Assembly (NCBI GenBank): GCA_016218825.1
Contig: JACRCV010000116.1
Span: forward strand, 1 to 64,000
Direction of reading: 5' to 3'
DNA: 64,000 nt
Origin: Deltaproteobacteria bacterium
GTDB lineage: Bacteria; Myxococcota; XYA12-FULL-58-9
A program made the position numbers and the translations under genes. Every line of letters starts with the position of its first letter. Positions within the stretch are counted from its first letter, which is position 1. This document shows positions 45,050-53,839 of this stretch, piece by piece. The notes beneath the pieces are model-generated. The model was not told where the DNA came from. It searched no databases and saw only the letters and a program-made list of their open reading frames with translations.

Positions 45050-45205
45050 CACCCTGCCCTCTTCGACCCGTATGATCTCGATGCCCGCGAACTTTACGCG
45101 CCGGCTCGTGGCCGCGTAGCCCAGGTACGCGCCCGAGTGCGTGCCTACCGCCGTCCACCGGATGGCCACCTTCCCCTCTGCGGCGCCGCTTGCGGCCCGG
45201 GCGCG
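45050..45205 (-). pseudogene. Fragment of a SnoaL-like ester cyclase
   Basis: Reads AEGKVAIRWTAVGTHSGAYL, then GRV-type 'RRVKFAGIEIIRVEEGRV', the second half of SnoaL-like/ester-cyclase proteins (family pattern 'iRwt..GtHtG...G...Tgr.v.f.gi.i.rv..G.i'). The frame is closed by a stop at 45206 on the N-terminal side and loses similarity after 45050, so about half the domain is left. No start signal. It is a remnant, not a gene. Confidence 0.65.
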
Positions 45206-45278
45206 TCATGCTATGACGTCGGCGTGGACATGGGGCGCTCACAGCCCCTCGGGTTTGACTCCCATCCGCGAGGGTTCC

Positions 45279-48026
45279 ATGGCGAAGCAGCAGCCCGTGG
45301 CGCAGGCCACGATTGATTCTCTGATCATCAACGTCGACAAACCGGCACGCTACACCGGCGGCGAGGTCAACTCGGTCGTCAAAGCCGGTCCGGTCGCGGC
45401 GCGCTTGGCGTTGGTGTTCCCCGACGTCTACGAGGTCGCCGAGAGCCATCTCGGCTTCAAGATCCTCTACGAGATCGTCAACGACCACGCCGACTACGCC
45501 GCCGAGCGGGTCTACGCCATGTGGCCCGACCTCGAGGCCCGCGCCCGCGCCGCCCACGTCCCGCTCTGGTCGCTCGAGACCCACCTGCCGCTTTGCGCCT
45601 TCGACGTCGTCGGCGTCACGCTGCAATACGAGCTCGCCTACCCGACCATCGTCGCGATGCTCGAGCAGGGCGGCGTGCCGGTGCGCACCGCGGCGCGCCA
45701 CGACGACGACCCGATCGTCGTCGGTGGTGGCATCTGCGCCTTCAACCCCGAGCCCATCGCCCCGTTCTTCGACGCCTTCCTCCTCGGGGACGGCGAACGG
45801 GCGGTGCTCGAGATCCTCGACGTCGTCGCCCGCGGCCGCAAAGCCCAGAAGCCGCGCGCCGAGATCCTGTGCGACCTCGCCGGCCTCGACGGCGTCTACG
45901 TCCCGAGTCACTTCGAGGTCCAATACGACGGCCTGCGGGTCACCGCGATCCACGCCCGCCCCGGCACGCCGCACGCCGACGACGAATCGAAACACCACAC
46001 CCCGCGGGTGAAACGCGCCGTGGTGTCCGACCTCGACCGGGCGCAGTTCTACACCCGGCCGATCGTGCCGAGCGTCCAGCCGGTGCACGAGCGGGTGGCG
46101 ATCGAGATCCAACGCGGCTGCTCGCGCTCCTGCCGCTTCTGCCAGCCCGGCATGGTGACCCGGCCGACGCGACAGCGCCGCGCCCAGACCGTGCAAGAGC
46201 TCGCCGCCCAAGGGCTCGCGGCCTCCGGCTGCGACACCGTCGGCCTGCTGTCGCTCTCCGCCGGCGACTACGGGCCGATCAACGAGGTGGTCAGCGGCGT
46301 CCTCGCCCGGCACGACAAAGACAAGGTCGGCGTGTCGCTGCCGTCTTTGCGCTCCGAGACCATGACCCCGGAGCTCGCCGCGCGCCTGGCGTCGTCGTCC
46401 GGCTCCGGCTTCACGCTGGCGCCCGAGGCCGGCAGTGAGCGCCTGCGCCGCGTGATCAACAAGACCTCGACCGAAGAAGACCTGCTGGCCGCGGTCGCCA
46501 CCACCATCGAGCGCGGCTGGCGCAACCTCAAGCTCTACTTCATGATGGGCCTGCCCACCGAGACCGACGCCGACCTCGAGGCCATCCTCGTGCTCGCCGA
46601 GCGCGCCCAGGACGCGGCGCATCGGGTGCGGCGCGACGCCAACATCACGGTTGCGGTGTCGACCTTCGTGCCCAAGCCGCACACGCCCTTTCAATGGGAG
46701 GCGCAGATCGGGATCGACGAGACCCGCCGCCGCCACCGCTACCTGCGCGAGGCGCTGCGCAAACGCCGCATCACCCTGCGCTACCACTCGCCCGAGCAGT
46801 CGTTCCTCGAGGGGGTGCTGTCGCGCGGCGACCGCCGCCTCGCCGACGGCATCGAAACCGCCGCCAAGCTCGGCGCCCGCCTCGACGCCTGGACCGAGCT
46901 CTTCGACCTCGGCCGCTGGATGCAGGGCTTCCGGGAGGCGCTGGCGCCCTCCGGCCTCACCCCCGAGAGCTATCTGGAACGGCGGGACGTGGACGGGCTG
47001 TTGGCGTGGGACCATCTGGACGCCGGACCGACGAAGCACTTCCTGCGCCGCGACCGGGAGCGGGCGGTGGCCGAGGAGTATTTGGAGGACTGCGCCTTCA
47101 GCGACCAATGTCACGTCTGCGGTGCTTGTGATTTGGGCGACGTCTATCGCGCCAAGGTCGCGAAGCGGGGCGAAGGCGTGCTCGAGCCCCGCACCTACAA
47201 GGCGGGAAATGCGAGCGTCGTCGTGCCGCCATCGGTCGAGGCCAAGGCCGCGGGGCCGACGCCGGCGCGGTCGCGGTTGCGCTTCAGGTTCGCGAAGGAG
47301 GGCCGGGCGGTGCATCTGTCGCAGCTCGACACCTTGAACCAGGTGTTGCGCGCCGTGCGCCAGAGCGGCTTGCCGGTGCTGTACTCCGAGGGGCACGTGC
47401 CGCGGCCGAAGGTAGGCTTCTCGCCGGCGTGTCCGACCGGGATCGCGAGCCGCGCCGAGTACTTCGAGGCCGACTGTCGCGGCTTTCCGGACCCGGAGAA
47501 GTACGCCGGGGTGTTGAATCGCTGGCTGCCGGACGGGGTGCGGGTGCTCGAGGCGGTCGAGATCTCACGCGACACGCCCTCGTTCAACGAGATCATCCGT
47601 ACCACCACGTACTTGGTCGAGGTCCCGAGCGCTGCCGAGGTCGCGACGCGGCTCGCGGCGTTCGCCGAGCGGCCCGAGCTGTTGGTGCGGGTGATTCGCA
47701 AGGGCAAGCCGCGGATCTTGGACGCCAAGGCCTGCATCGATGCCGCGGTCGCGGTGGCGGGTGGGTTGCAGATCAGGCTCGGCTTCAGCCGCTTCGGCAC
47801 CATCAAGATCGGAGAGGCGATCGCGGCGCTGCTAGGCCCCGACGCCGTCCACTCCGCCCGCATTCGCAAAGAGGCGGTCGAGCTCGGAGCCGAGCCGCTG
47901 TCGCACGAGGAGCCGGAGCGGCTGCAGGCGCACGGCGAGGTGCTCGATCTCACCGCGGTCAGCGAACGGCGCGCCCCGGAGGCGCCGCCGGCGCAAAGAG
48001 AAGGGCATGTCCCGTTCGCCGAGTAG
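45279..48026 (+). CDS. B12-type radical SAM protein fused to DUF2344 domain (TIGR03960/TIGR03936-like)
   Basis: A 915-residue fused protein. The N-terminal part resembles a cobalamin-binding-type domain (LALVFPDVYEVAESHLGFKI), the radical SAM core has C281-S-R-S-C285-R-F-C288, and residues ~660-900 form the DUF2344 domain (LRFRFAKEGRAVHLSQLD), which in other genomes is a separate gene. This pair is widespread and of unproven function; roles in tRNA or ribosomal modification have been suggested, and here sequence does not decide. ATG 45279 is preceded by GAGGG. The last 20 nt overlap the glycosyltransferase gene, so they are translationally linked. Confidence 0.88.
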   Translation: MAKQQPVAQATIDSLIINVDKPARYTGGEVNSVVKAGPVAARLALVFPDVYEVAESHLGFKILYEIVNDHADYAAERVYAMWPDLEARARAAHVPLWSLETHLPLCAFDVVGVTLQYELAYPTIVAMLEQGGVPVRTAARHDDDPIVVGGGICAFNPEPIAPFFDAFLLGDGERAVLEILDVVARGRKAQKPRAEILCDLAGLDGVYVPSHFEVQYDGLRVTAIHARPGTPHADDESKHHTPRVKRAVVSDLDRAQFYTRPIVPSVQPVHERVAIEIQRGCSRSCRFCQPGMVTRPTRQRRAQTVQELAAQGLAASGCDTVGLLSLSAGDYGPINEVVSGVLARHDKDKVGVSLPSLRSETMTPELAARLASSSGSGFTLAPEAGSERLRRVINKTSTEEDLLAAVATTIERGWRNLKLYFMMGLPTETDADLEAILVLAERAQDAAHRVRRDANITVAVSTFVPKPHTPFQWEAQIGIDETRRRHRYLREALRKRRITLRYHSPEQSFLEGVLSRGDRRLADGIETAAKLGARLDAWTELFDLGRWMQGFREALAPSGLTPESYLERRDVDGLLAWDHLDAGPTKHFLRRDRERAVAEEYLEDCAFSDQCHVCGACDLGDVYRAKVAKRGEGVLEPRTYKAGNASVVVPPSVEAKAAGPTPARSRLRFRFAKEGRAVHLSQLDTLNQVLRAVRQSGLPVLYSEGHVPRPKVGFSPACPTGIASRAEYFEADCRGFPDPEKYAGVLNRWLPDGVRVLEAVEISRDTPSFNEIIRTTTYLVEVPSAAEVATRLAAFAERPELLVRVIRKGKPRILDAKACIDAAVAVAGGLQIRLGFSRFGTIKIGEAIAALLGPDAVHSARIRKEAVELGAEPLSHEEPERLQAHGEVLDLTAVSERRAPEAPPAQREGHVPFAE

Positions 48027-49233
48027 CGCCGCGGCCGCCGGCCGGACCCGCCCCTACACCATCGGCATGCTGGCGCCCTGCCCGTTCCCCAGCCACCAGG
48101 GCACCCAGGTCTTCATCCGCCACCTCGCGTCGGCGCTGAGCGGCGCCGGGCACGGCGTCCACCTCGTCACCTACGGCCACGGCGAGTACGAGGAGCTCGG
48201 GCTCCCGGTCCAGATGCACCGCGCCGCGGCGGTCGACGTCGGCCTGCGCTCGGGACCGAGCCTGCGCCGGCCGCTCGCCGATGCCGCGCTCTTCGTCACC
48301 GCGCTCGAGGTCGCGAGGCGTCATCACCCCGACGTTTGGCACGCCCACAACATCGAAGGGCTGGCGCTCGGCATCTTGCTGCAGCGGCTCACCCGCGTGC
48401 CGCTCGTCTACCACGCCCACAACACGATGGCGCTGGAGCTGCCGACCTACTACCGCCATGGTTCGACGCGGGCCCTGGTCCGGCGCGCCGGCGGGCTCGT
48501 GGACCGGAGCCTGCCGCGCCTGGCCGACGCGACCGTGGTGTTCGACGATGGCCAGCGGCGGCTGCTCGAAGCCAACGATGTCGCTGCCGCGCGCTTGCAC
48601 GTCATCTTGCCGGGACAGCCGGAGCGCGAAGCCGGCGCGGCGGCGCCCGGGATGGTGGCGCGGTTGCGGGCGCGGCTCGGGGTGGGGGCGTGGCTGATCT
48701 ACGCCGGCAACCCCGACCGCTATCAGAATCTCCCTCTCCTCTGGCAGGCGCTGCCGCGGGTGCGCGCGGTGCGCGCCGACGTCCGGGTGCTCGTGGCCAC
48801 GAGCCACAGGGTGACGTGCTTCGCCGACGAGTACCGCGAGGCCGGCTCGCCCGCGGGCGTGGTGTTCGAGCGCTACCGGGACGTGGGTGAGCTCGATGCG
48901 CTCTTGGCGCTGGCCCGAGTCGGCTTGTGTCCGCGGGCGCTCGAGGGGGGCGCGCCGATCAAAGTGCTCAGCTACGTCGCCGCCGGGGTGCCGGTGGTCG
49001 CCTGTCGGCCGGGGGCCGGGCACCTGGTGACGCCGGAGTGCGGGCTGGTCGTCGAGCCCACGGTGGAGGCGTTTGCGGCCGGGGTGTTGCGGCTGCTCGA
49101 GGCGGCGCCGGACGCCGATGCGGTGCAGCAGGCGGGGCGAAAGCGCTTCTCCATCGAGCGGCAGGTGGCGCAGTATGAGGCGGTGTACGCCGCGGTGACG
49201 AGGAGGGCGCTTGGGCGAGCCGAGCTATCCTGA
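48007..49233 (+). CDS. GT4-family glycosyltransferase
   Basis: A 408-residue GT-B glycosyltransferase using a nucleotide sugar. N-terminal: IGMLAPCPFPSHQGTQVFIR (donor-side glycine loop). C-terminal: EGGAPIKVLSYVAAGVPVVA, the E-x7-E-like GT4 motif where Glu and Lys contact the donor, and YAGNPDRYQNLPLLWQAL. The frame overlaps the upstream radical SAM gene by 20 nt and the next gene by 23 nt, so the three are one operon. The acceptor could be lipid or protein; not predictable. Confidence 0.88.
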   Translation: MSRSPSSAAAAGRTRPYTIGMLAPCPFPSHQGTQVFIRHLASALSGAGHGVHLVTYGHGEYEELGLPVQMHRAAAVDVGLRSGPSLRRPLADAALFVTALEVARRHHPDVWHAHNIEGLALGILLQRLTRVPLVYHAHNTMALELPTYYRHGSTRALVRRAGGLVDRSLPRLADATVVFDDGQRRLLEANDVAAARLHVILPGQPEREAGAAAPGMVARLRARLGVGAWLIYAGNPDRYQNLPLLWQALPRVRAVRADVRVLVATSHRVTCFADEYREAGSPAGVVFERYRDVGELDALLALARVGLCPRALEGGAPIKVLSYVAAGVPVVACRPGAGHLVTPECGLVVEPTVEAFAAGVLRLLEAAPDADAVQQAGRKRFSIERQVAQYEAVYAAVTRRALGRAELS

Positions 49234-50317
49234 TCTGACGCGCCTCTATCGCTGGCCCTTCGGGGTCGCCGACAACCCCAACGTCGTCATCGAGCCGACG
49301 ACCGCCTGCAACCTCGCCTGCGCCCACTGCTATCGGGACAGCGCCAACCCCGACAAGCGGCGCAAGATGATGACCCCCGACGAGGCCCGCCGCTACATCG
49401 ACGAGGCGCTCACGCTGCGACAGTTCCACACCCTCTCGATCTTGGGCGGCGAGCCGCTGTTGTACCCCCACCTCGACGAGGTGGTGCTGTACGCGCGCGC
49501 CCAAGGCCTCGCGGTCGGCCTGTACACCAACGGCGAGCTGCTCCACAAATACCGCGCCCGCGAGCTCAAGACCGCGGGCGTCAGCTACGTCTACGTCCAC
49601 GTCGACCGCCACCAGGGTCGCACCGACGGCGAGGCGGAGACCGCGACGCTGCGCGCTCACTTCTGCGAGATGTTCCGCAAGCTCTCGGGGATGAGCTTCG
49701 GGTTCGGCATCATCGTGCACGAAGAAGACCTCCCCGAGCTGCCGGCGTTGGCGCGCTTCTTGGCCGCGAACGCCGACGTGGTCCGCTTCGTGAACCTCAG
49801 CCTGCTCGGACCCTGCCCGCCGCAAGACGCCACGACCGAACAGCTCGTCGAAGAGGGCCGCCGGGTCGACGCGTTTCAGCGCCGCGCCTGCGAGGCGATC
49901 CGCGCCGCCTTCGGCTTCGAGTTCTGCTCCTATCTCGGAAGCAAGTTTCGCCCCGAGGTCCCCGGCAAGCTCTTGGCGGTCACCGGTTACGAGCGCGGCA
50001 AACGCGCCGCGGCGATGACCGCGCTGCAGTTCGGGAGCTTGAGCCGGAGCTATCGCGACGAGCACGGCCGCTATCCCTATCTGTTGAGCAAAGAGTGCAC
50101 CGACTACTTCGGCGCGCGGCTCAGTGAGGGGCGGGCGATCGACTGGCAGTACGTTGCGATCTCGCTCAGCCCGTTGTTGCTCGACAACCAGCGCTGGAAC
50201 GTCTGCCATCACTGCACCGACTGCGTGCTCTTCGACCACCACTTCGTGCCGATGTGCCTGCTGGATCCGCTCGCGGCCGGCGATCCGTTGATCGCCCAAA
50301 GCGTCCGCTACTGGTGA
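49211..50317 (+). CDS. Radical SAM protein with auxiliary Cys cluster
   Basis: A 368-residue radical SAM enzyme. C33-x3-C37-x2-C40 (ACNLACAHCY) binds the SAM-cleaving [4Fe-4S] cluster; LSILGGEPLLYP is the SAM-binding GGE motif. The C-terminal Cys set (CHHCTDCVLFDHHFVPMC) would bind an auxiliary cluster, as in SPASM-like enzymes. The start is TTG at 49211, strongly supported by AGGAGGG at 49201-49207, and lies inside the glycosyltransferase gene. Typical substrates of this class are peptides or lipids; with the glycosyltransferase a glycolipid or RiPP-like product can be imagined, but no precursor gene was found. Confidence 0.85.
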   Translation: MGEPSYPDLTRLYRWPFGVADNPNVVIEPTTACNLACAHCYRDSANPDKRRKMMTPDEARRYIDEALTLRQFHTLSILGGEPLLYPHLDEVVLYARAQGLAVGLYTNGELLHKYRARELKTAGVSYVYVHVDRHQGRTDGEAETATLRAHFCEMFRKLSGMSFGFGIIVHEEDLPELPALARFLAANADVVRFVNLSLLGPCPPQDATTEQLVEEGRRVDAFQRRACEAIRAAFGFEFCSYLGSKFRPEVPGKLLAVTGYERGKRAAAMTALQFGSLSRSYRDEHGRYPYLLSKECTDYFGARLSEGRAIDWQYVAISLSPLLLDNQRWNVCHHCTDCVLFDHHFVPMCLLDPLAAGDPLIAQSVRYW

Positions 50318-50333
50318 CCGGTCCAGGGCAGCT

Positions 50334-50360
50334 CCCCTCGCCCCACGCGGGGGCGAGGGG
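50334..50360. terminator. Bidirectional terminator-like hairpin
   Basis: An 11-bp perfect stem CCCCTCGCCCC (50334-50344) / GGGGCGAGGGG (50350-50360) with a 5-nt loop lies between convergent genes (stops 50317 and 50428). It is followed by a G-rich stretch. No T-tract, but strong structure in both directions. Confidence 0.6.
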
Positions 50361-50427
50361 CAGGGGAGTGGGGGTGGGGAGCGCCGCCGCACCGGCGGCG
50401 CGGGAATCAAAGCAGGCGTAGAGCACT

Positions 50428-51348
50428 CTAGCCGATTGGCGGCAGCTTCGGGACCGGGAACAGCGGGCCGAGGCGGGCGCCGGTCTGCTTGACGTTGGCG
50501 GAGAAGGCGATGTGGTTGCCGTCGCGAAACGAGCAGTCGACGCACAACGGCAGGCGCTCGGTGGCGTGGCGGCGGTGGCGGTCGCGGATGTCTTCGAGGC
50601 TGGGCCCGTTGTAGACCTGGTGCAGCGTGGCGTTCTGGACGTTGCCGACCACGTGCAGCCGGTAGCAGTCGATGCAGCACAGCGCGACGCGGCCGTCCCA
50701 GCAGACGACGGTGGAGTCCCACAGGCGCTCGCAGGCGGGCAGGTCGAGGGTGACGGGGGCGTCGAGGGCGCGGCGGCCCCAGTTGACGTCGTGCCAGATC
50801 TCGACCACGACATCGAACCGCGACCAAAACGCGACGAACGCCTCGGCCTCGGCGTCCGCGGGCGGGACGCGAACCAGCTGCACTCCGATGACGGTGGGCG
50901 AGCCGCGCCGGTCGCGCTCGTCGATGAAGTGGATGACGTTCTTCACCACCTCGTCGAAGTGCGTGGAGCTGCGGACCTTCTCGTAGGTCTCGCGGGTGGC
51001 GGCGCCGAGGCTCACGGTGACTTGCGGCACCGCGTGGCTCAAGAGGAAGCGCGCCATCGACCGGTCGAGGAGGTGGCCGTTCGTGACCAGGTGGACCGCG
51101 TGCTCGCCGGGGGCCGTGGTGATTCGGTTGACGGCGTGCTCGAAGGTGGGCGCGAGCAGCGGCTCGCCGGAGCCGTGCAGTCTGAAGATCCGACTCGGGA
51201 ACCGGAAGGCCTCATCGAGCAGGCGGTCGAGCAGCTCCACGCGCATCGCGCCGCTGTGGGCGTTTTGCGGCAGCCGCGGGCACATCACACAGGCGAGGTT
51301 GCAGCGGTTCGACAGCTCGAGATCGATGACCGTCGGGAAGCACGACAT
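50428..51348 (-). CDS. Radical SAM/SPASM protein
   Basis: A 306-residue enzyme. Radical SAM cysteines C16-x3-C20-x2-C23 (RCNLACVMC), the GSGEPLL motif, and a C-terminal SPASM-like set (VCWDGRVALCCIDCYRL and LPLCVDCSF). SPASM members modify peptides or carry extra Fe-S clusters for electron transfer. It is in the same direction as ribF and lpdA (ribF stop 51358, 9 nt upstream), so it probably belongs to their transcript. Substrate unknown. Confidence 0.85.
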   Translation of the reverse strand: MSCFPTVIDLELSNRCNLACVMCPRLPQNAHSGAMRVELLDRLLDEAFRFPSRIFRLHGSGEPLLAPTFEHAVNRITTAPGEHAVHLVTNGHLLDRSMARFLLSHAVPQVTVSLGAATRETYEKVRSSTHFDEVVKNVIHFIDERDRRGSPTVIGVQLVRVPPADAEAEAFVAFWSRFDVVVEIWHDVNWGRRALDAPVTLDLPACERLWDSTVVCWDGRVALCCIDCYRLHVVGNVQNATLHQVYNGPSLEDIRDRHRRHATERLPLCVDCSFRDGNHIAFSANVKQTGARLGPLFPVPKLPPIG

Positions 51349-51357
51349 CGCCTGATC

Positions 51358-52296
51358 TTACTCAGGCGGGCGCAGGGCGTCGAGGATCGTCCGGGCGTGG
51401 CTGATGTCGTCGCGGATCTGGGCCGCGAGCTGTGCGGTGCCGTCGAACTTCTTCTCGTCGCGCAGCAGCTCGATGAACTCGACCGCGAACGTGGTGCCGT
51501 AGAGGTCGCGGTCTTTGAAGTCGAGGAGGTGGACCTCGATCTTGACCGGCTGGGTGCCGAAGGTCGGGGCGTAGCCGACGTTGACCACGGCCTGGTGGGC
51601 GCCGAGCGGACCGGTGGCCACCGCGGCGTAGACGCCGCGCTTGGGCAGCAGATCGGTGTCGAGCGCGATGTTGGCGGTGGGGAAACCCAGGCCCCGGCCG
51701 CGGCGATGGCCGCGCATCGCCAGACCGATCACCGCGAACGGCCGTCCCAGCAGGTCGGCGGCGCGCCGCATGTCGCCGTGACCGACGAGCTCGCGGATGC
51801 GGGTCGACGAGATCCGCTCGCCCTGGTGCTCCACCGGCGAGACGACATGTACGGCGCAGCCACGCACCAGCGCCCGCTCGCGCAGGAGGTCGGTGTTGCC
51901 CTTGCCACCGGCGCCGAAGGTGAAGCCGGCGCCGACGACGACGTGTTTGGCCTTCAGGCGGCCGATCAAGATGTCGTCGACGAAACACTCCGCCGAGATC
52001 GCGGCGAACTCGGCGCCGAAGCGCTCGAGGATCACGGCGTCCATGCCCATGCCGGCGAAGCGCTCGAGGCGGATCTCGATGCCCTCGATGAGCTTCGGCG
52101 CCTTCGCGGGCACCAACACCTGCGCCGGATGGGGATGGAAGGTGTAGACCATGGCCTCGAGGCCGCCATCCCGGGCGAGCGTCAGGGCCTTGGACAACAG
52201 CGCCCGGTGGCCACGGTGCACGCCGTCGAACACGCCGACCGCGATCGCGCTCGGCTTCGCGTCTTCACAGGTTCTGGCGCTCGAGAGGATCCGCAT
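51358..52296 (-). CDS. ribF: Bifunctional riboflavin kinase / FAD synthetase
   Basis: Phosphorylates riboflavin to FMN and adenylates it to FAD. 312 residues, normal. N-terminal FAD synthetase part: GVFDGVHRGHRAL (HxGH nucleotidyltransferase motif) and ISSTRIRELV. C-terminal flavokinase: RGLGFPTANIAL and the 'YGTTFAVEFIELLRDEKKF' strand. It lies 27 nt after lpdA, an FAD enzyme, and 9 nt before the SPASM protein. Confidence 0.95.
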   Translation of the reverse strand: MRILSSARTCEDAKPSAIAVGVFDGVHRGHRALLSKALTLARDGGLEAMVYTFHPHPAQVLVPAKAPKLIEGIEIRLERFAGMGMDAVILERFGAEFAAISAECFVDDILIGRLKAKHVVVGAGFTFGAGGKGNTDLLRERALVRGCAVHVVSPVEHQGERISSTRIRELVGHGDMRRAADLLGRPFAVIGLAMRGHRRGRGLGFPTANIALDTDLLPKRGVYAAVATGPLGAHQAVVNVGYAPTFGTQPVKIEVHLLDFKDRDLYGTTFAVEFIELLRDEKKFDGTAQLAAQIRDDISHARTILDALRPPE

Positions 52297-52323
52297 GGGA
52301 AGTCGTAGGGTCGCCGTTCCATA

Positions 52324-53730
52324 TCACAGGTGCAAGGGACGACCCACGGTCGCGTGCGCCGCCTCGAGGATCGCCTCCGGCAGCGTCGGGTGGGCATGCA
52401 TCGTGTGCGCCAACGATGACGCGGTCGCCTCGTGCTGCAGCGCGACCACCGCCTCGGCGATCAGGTCGGTGGCCCGCGGGCCGATGATGTGGACCCCGAG
52501 GAGCTCGTCGTACTTGGCGTCGGCCACGATCTTCACGAACCCCTCGTTCTTGCCCATCACCCGGGCCTTGCCGAGCGCCGAGAACGGGAACCGGCCGACC
52601 TTCACGGTGTAGCCGTTGTCCTTGGCCTTGTTTTCGGAGAGGCCGACGCTCGCGACCTCGGGGTCGGAGTAGGTGCACCCCGGGGTGCGGAGGTAGTTGA
52701 TCGGCGTCACGTGCTTGCCGGCGATGTGGTCCGCGGCGAGGAGGGCCTCGTGGCTGGCGACGTGGGCGAGCTGCGGCGTCGGAATGAGATCGCCGATGGC
52801 GTAGATGTTCGGCACCGCGGTCTGCAGCGTGGCGTTGACCTCGACGAAGCCGCCCTTGTTGGTGCTCAGGCCGACCTTGTCGAGCCCGACCCCGTCGGAA
52901 AACGGCGCGCGGCCGACGGCGACCAGGAGGGTCTCGGCGTTCAGGATCTGAGTGCCGTTCGCCCCGGTGACCATCGCCGTGACCTGGCCGTCCTTGACCT
53001 CGACCTTGTCGACCTTGCTCTTGAGGTGGAGCTGCATGCCGCGTTTCTGCAGCAGCTTCTCCATCTCGACGCTGACCTCTTCGTCTTCCAGGGGCAGCAC
53101 GTGGTCGAGCATCTCGACGATGGTGGTCTCGGCCCCGAAGCGGCGGAAGATCGAGGCAAACTCGACGCCGACCGCGCCGGCGCCGAGCACCAACAGCGAC
53201 TTCGGCGGCGTCGCCACCGTGAGGAGCTCGTCGGAGGTGACGATGTTCTTGCCGTCGATCTTCGCGAACGGCAGCTTCTTCGGCACCGAGCCGGTGGCCA
53301 AGATCACGAACTTGGTCGACAGCGTCGTCGTGCCGGCAGCGCCGTCCACCGCCACGGTGTTCTTGTCGACGAGGCGGCCGGTGCCCTGGTGCACGTCGAT
53401 CTTGTTTTGTTTCATCAGAAAGCCGACGCCGGCCGAGTTCTTGACCACGACCTTCTCACGCGCCTTCTGGACCGCGGCGAAGTCGAAGCCGATGTCGCCG
53501 GCGTTGATGCCGAAGCTCTTGGCCTCTTTCATCTCGAGGAGCAGATCGGCGGCGTGCAGCAGGCTCTTGGTGGGGATGCAGCCGCGCAGCAGGCAGGTGC
53601 CGCCGAGCCTGGGGTCCTTCTCGACGAGCGCGGTCTTCAGACCGTTGTGCGAGGCGCGGATCGCGGCGACGTAGCCTCCGGGACCCGAGCCGATGACGAC
53701 GACATCATAGCTGTTCACGGCAGTGCTCAT
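52324..53730 (-). CDS. lpdA: Dihydrolipoyl dehydrogenase (E3)
   Basis: FAD flavoprotein that reoxidises dihydrolipoamide with NAD+ in 2-oxoacid dehydrogenase and glycine-cleavage complexes. 468 residues. VVIGSGPGGYVAAIRA for FAD, redox disulfide in GTCLLRGCIPTKSLL (Cys pair spaced C-x4-C), NAD site LVLGAGAVGVEFASIF, and the C-terminal HAHPTLPEAI with the His-Glu pair of the active site. The start is ATG 53730, giving the normal N-terminus. No E1/E2 genes are nearby. Confidence 0.95.
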   Translation of the reverse strand: MSTAVNSYDVVVIGSGPGGYVAAIRASHNGLKTALVEKDPRLGGTCLLRGCIPTKSLLHAADLLLEMKEAKSFGINAGDIGFDFAAVQKAREKVVVKNSAGVGFLMKQNKIDVHQGTGRLVDKNTVAVDGAAGTTTLSTKFVILATGSVPKKLPFAKIDGKNIVTSDELLTVATPPKSLLVLGAGAVGVEFASIFRRFGAETTIVEMLDHVLPLEDEEVSVEMEKLLQKRGMQLHLKSKVDKVEVKDGQVTAMVTGANGTQILNAETLLVAVGRAPFSDGVGLDKVGLSTNKGGFVEVNATLQTAVPNIYAIGDLIPTPQLAHVASHEALLAADHIAGKHVTPINYLRTPGCTYSDPEVASVGLSENKAKDNGYTVKVGRFPFSALGKARVMGKNEGFVKIVADAKYDELLGVHIIGPRATDLIAEAVVALQHEATASSLAHTMHAHPTLPEAILEAAHATVGRPLHL

Positions 53731-53839
53731 GGGCCGGTTTGTACTCCGCGGCGATTGCCCAGGCAACGCGAGCGCCGGCGGCGAACCGCAGGTGTGCCCC
53801 CTGGCAGTCGAAGCGCGACAGCGTGTAGACTCCGCCCTC

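Noticed and set aside
48968-50827. 619-codon minus-strand frame over the glycosyltransferase and radical SAM genes
   Set aside because: Spans two well-supported plus-strand genes and a terminator hairpin; shadow composition.
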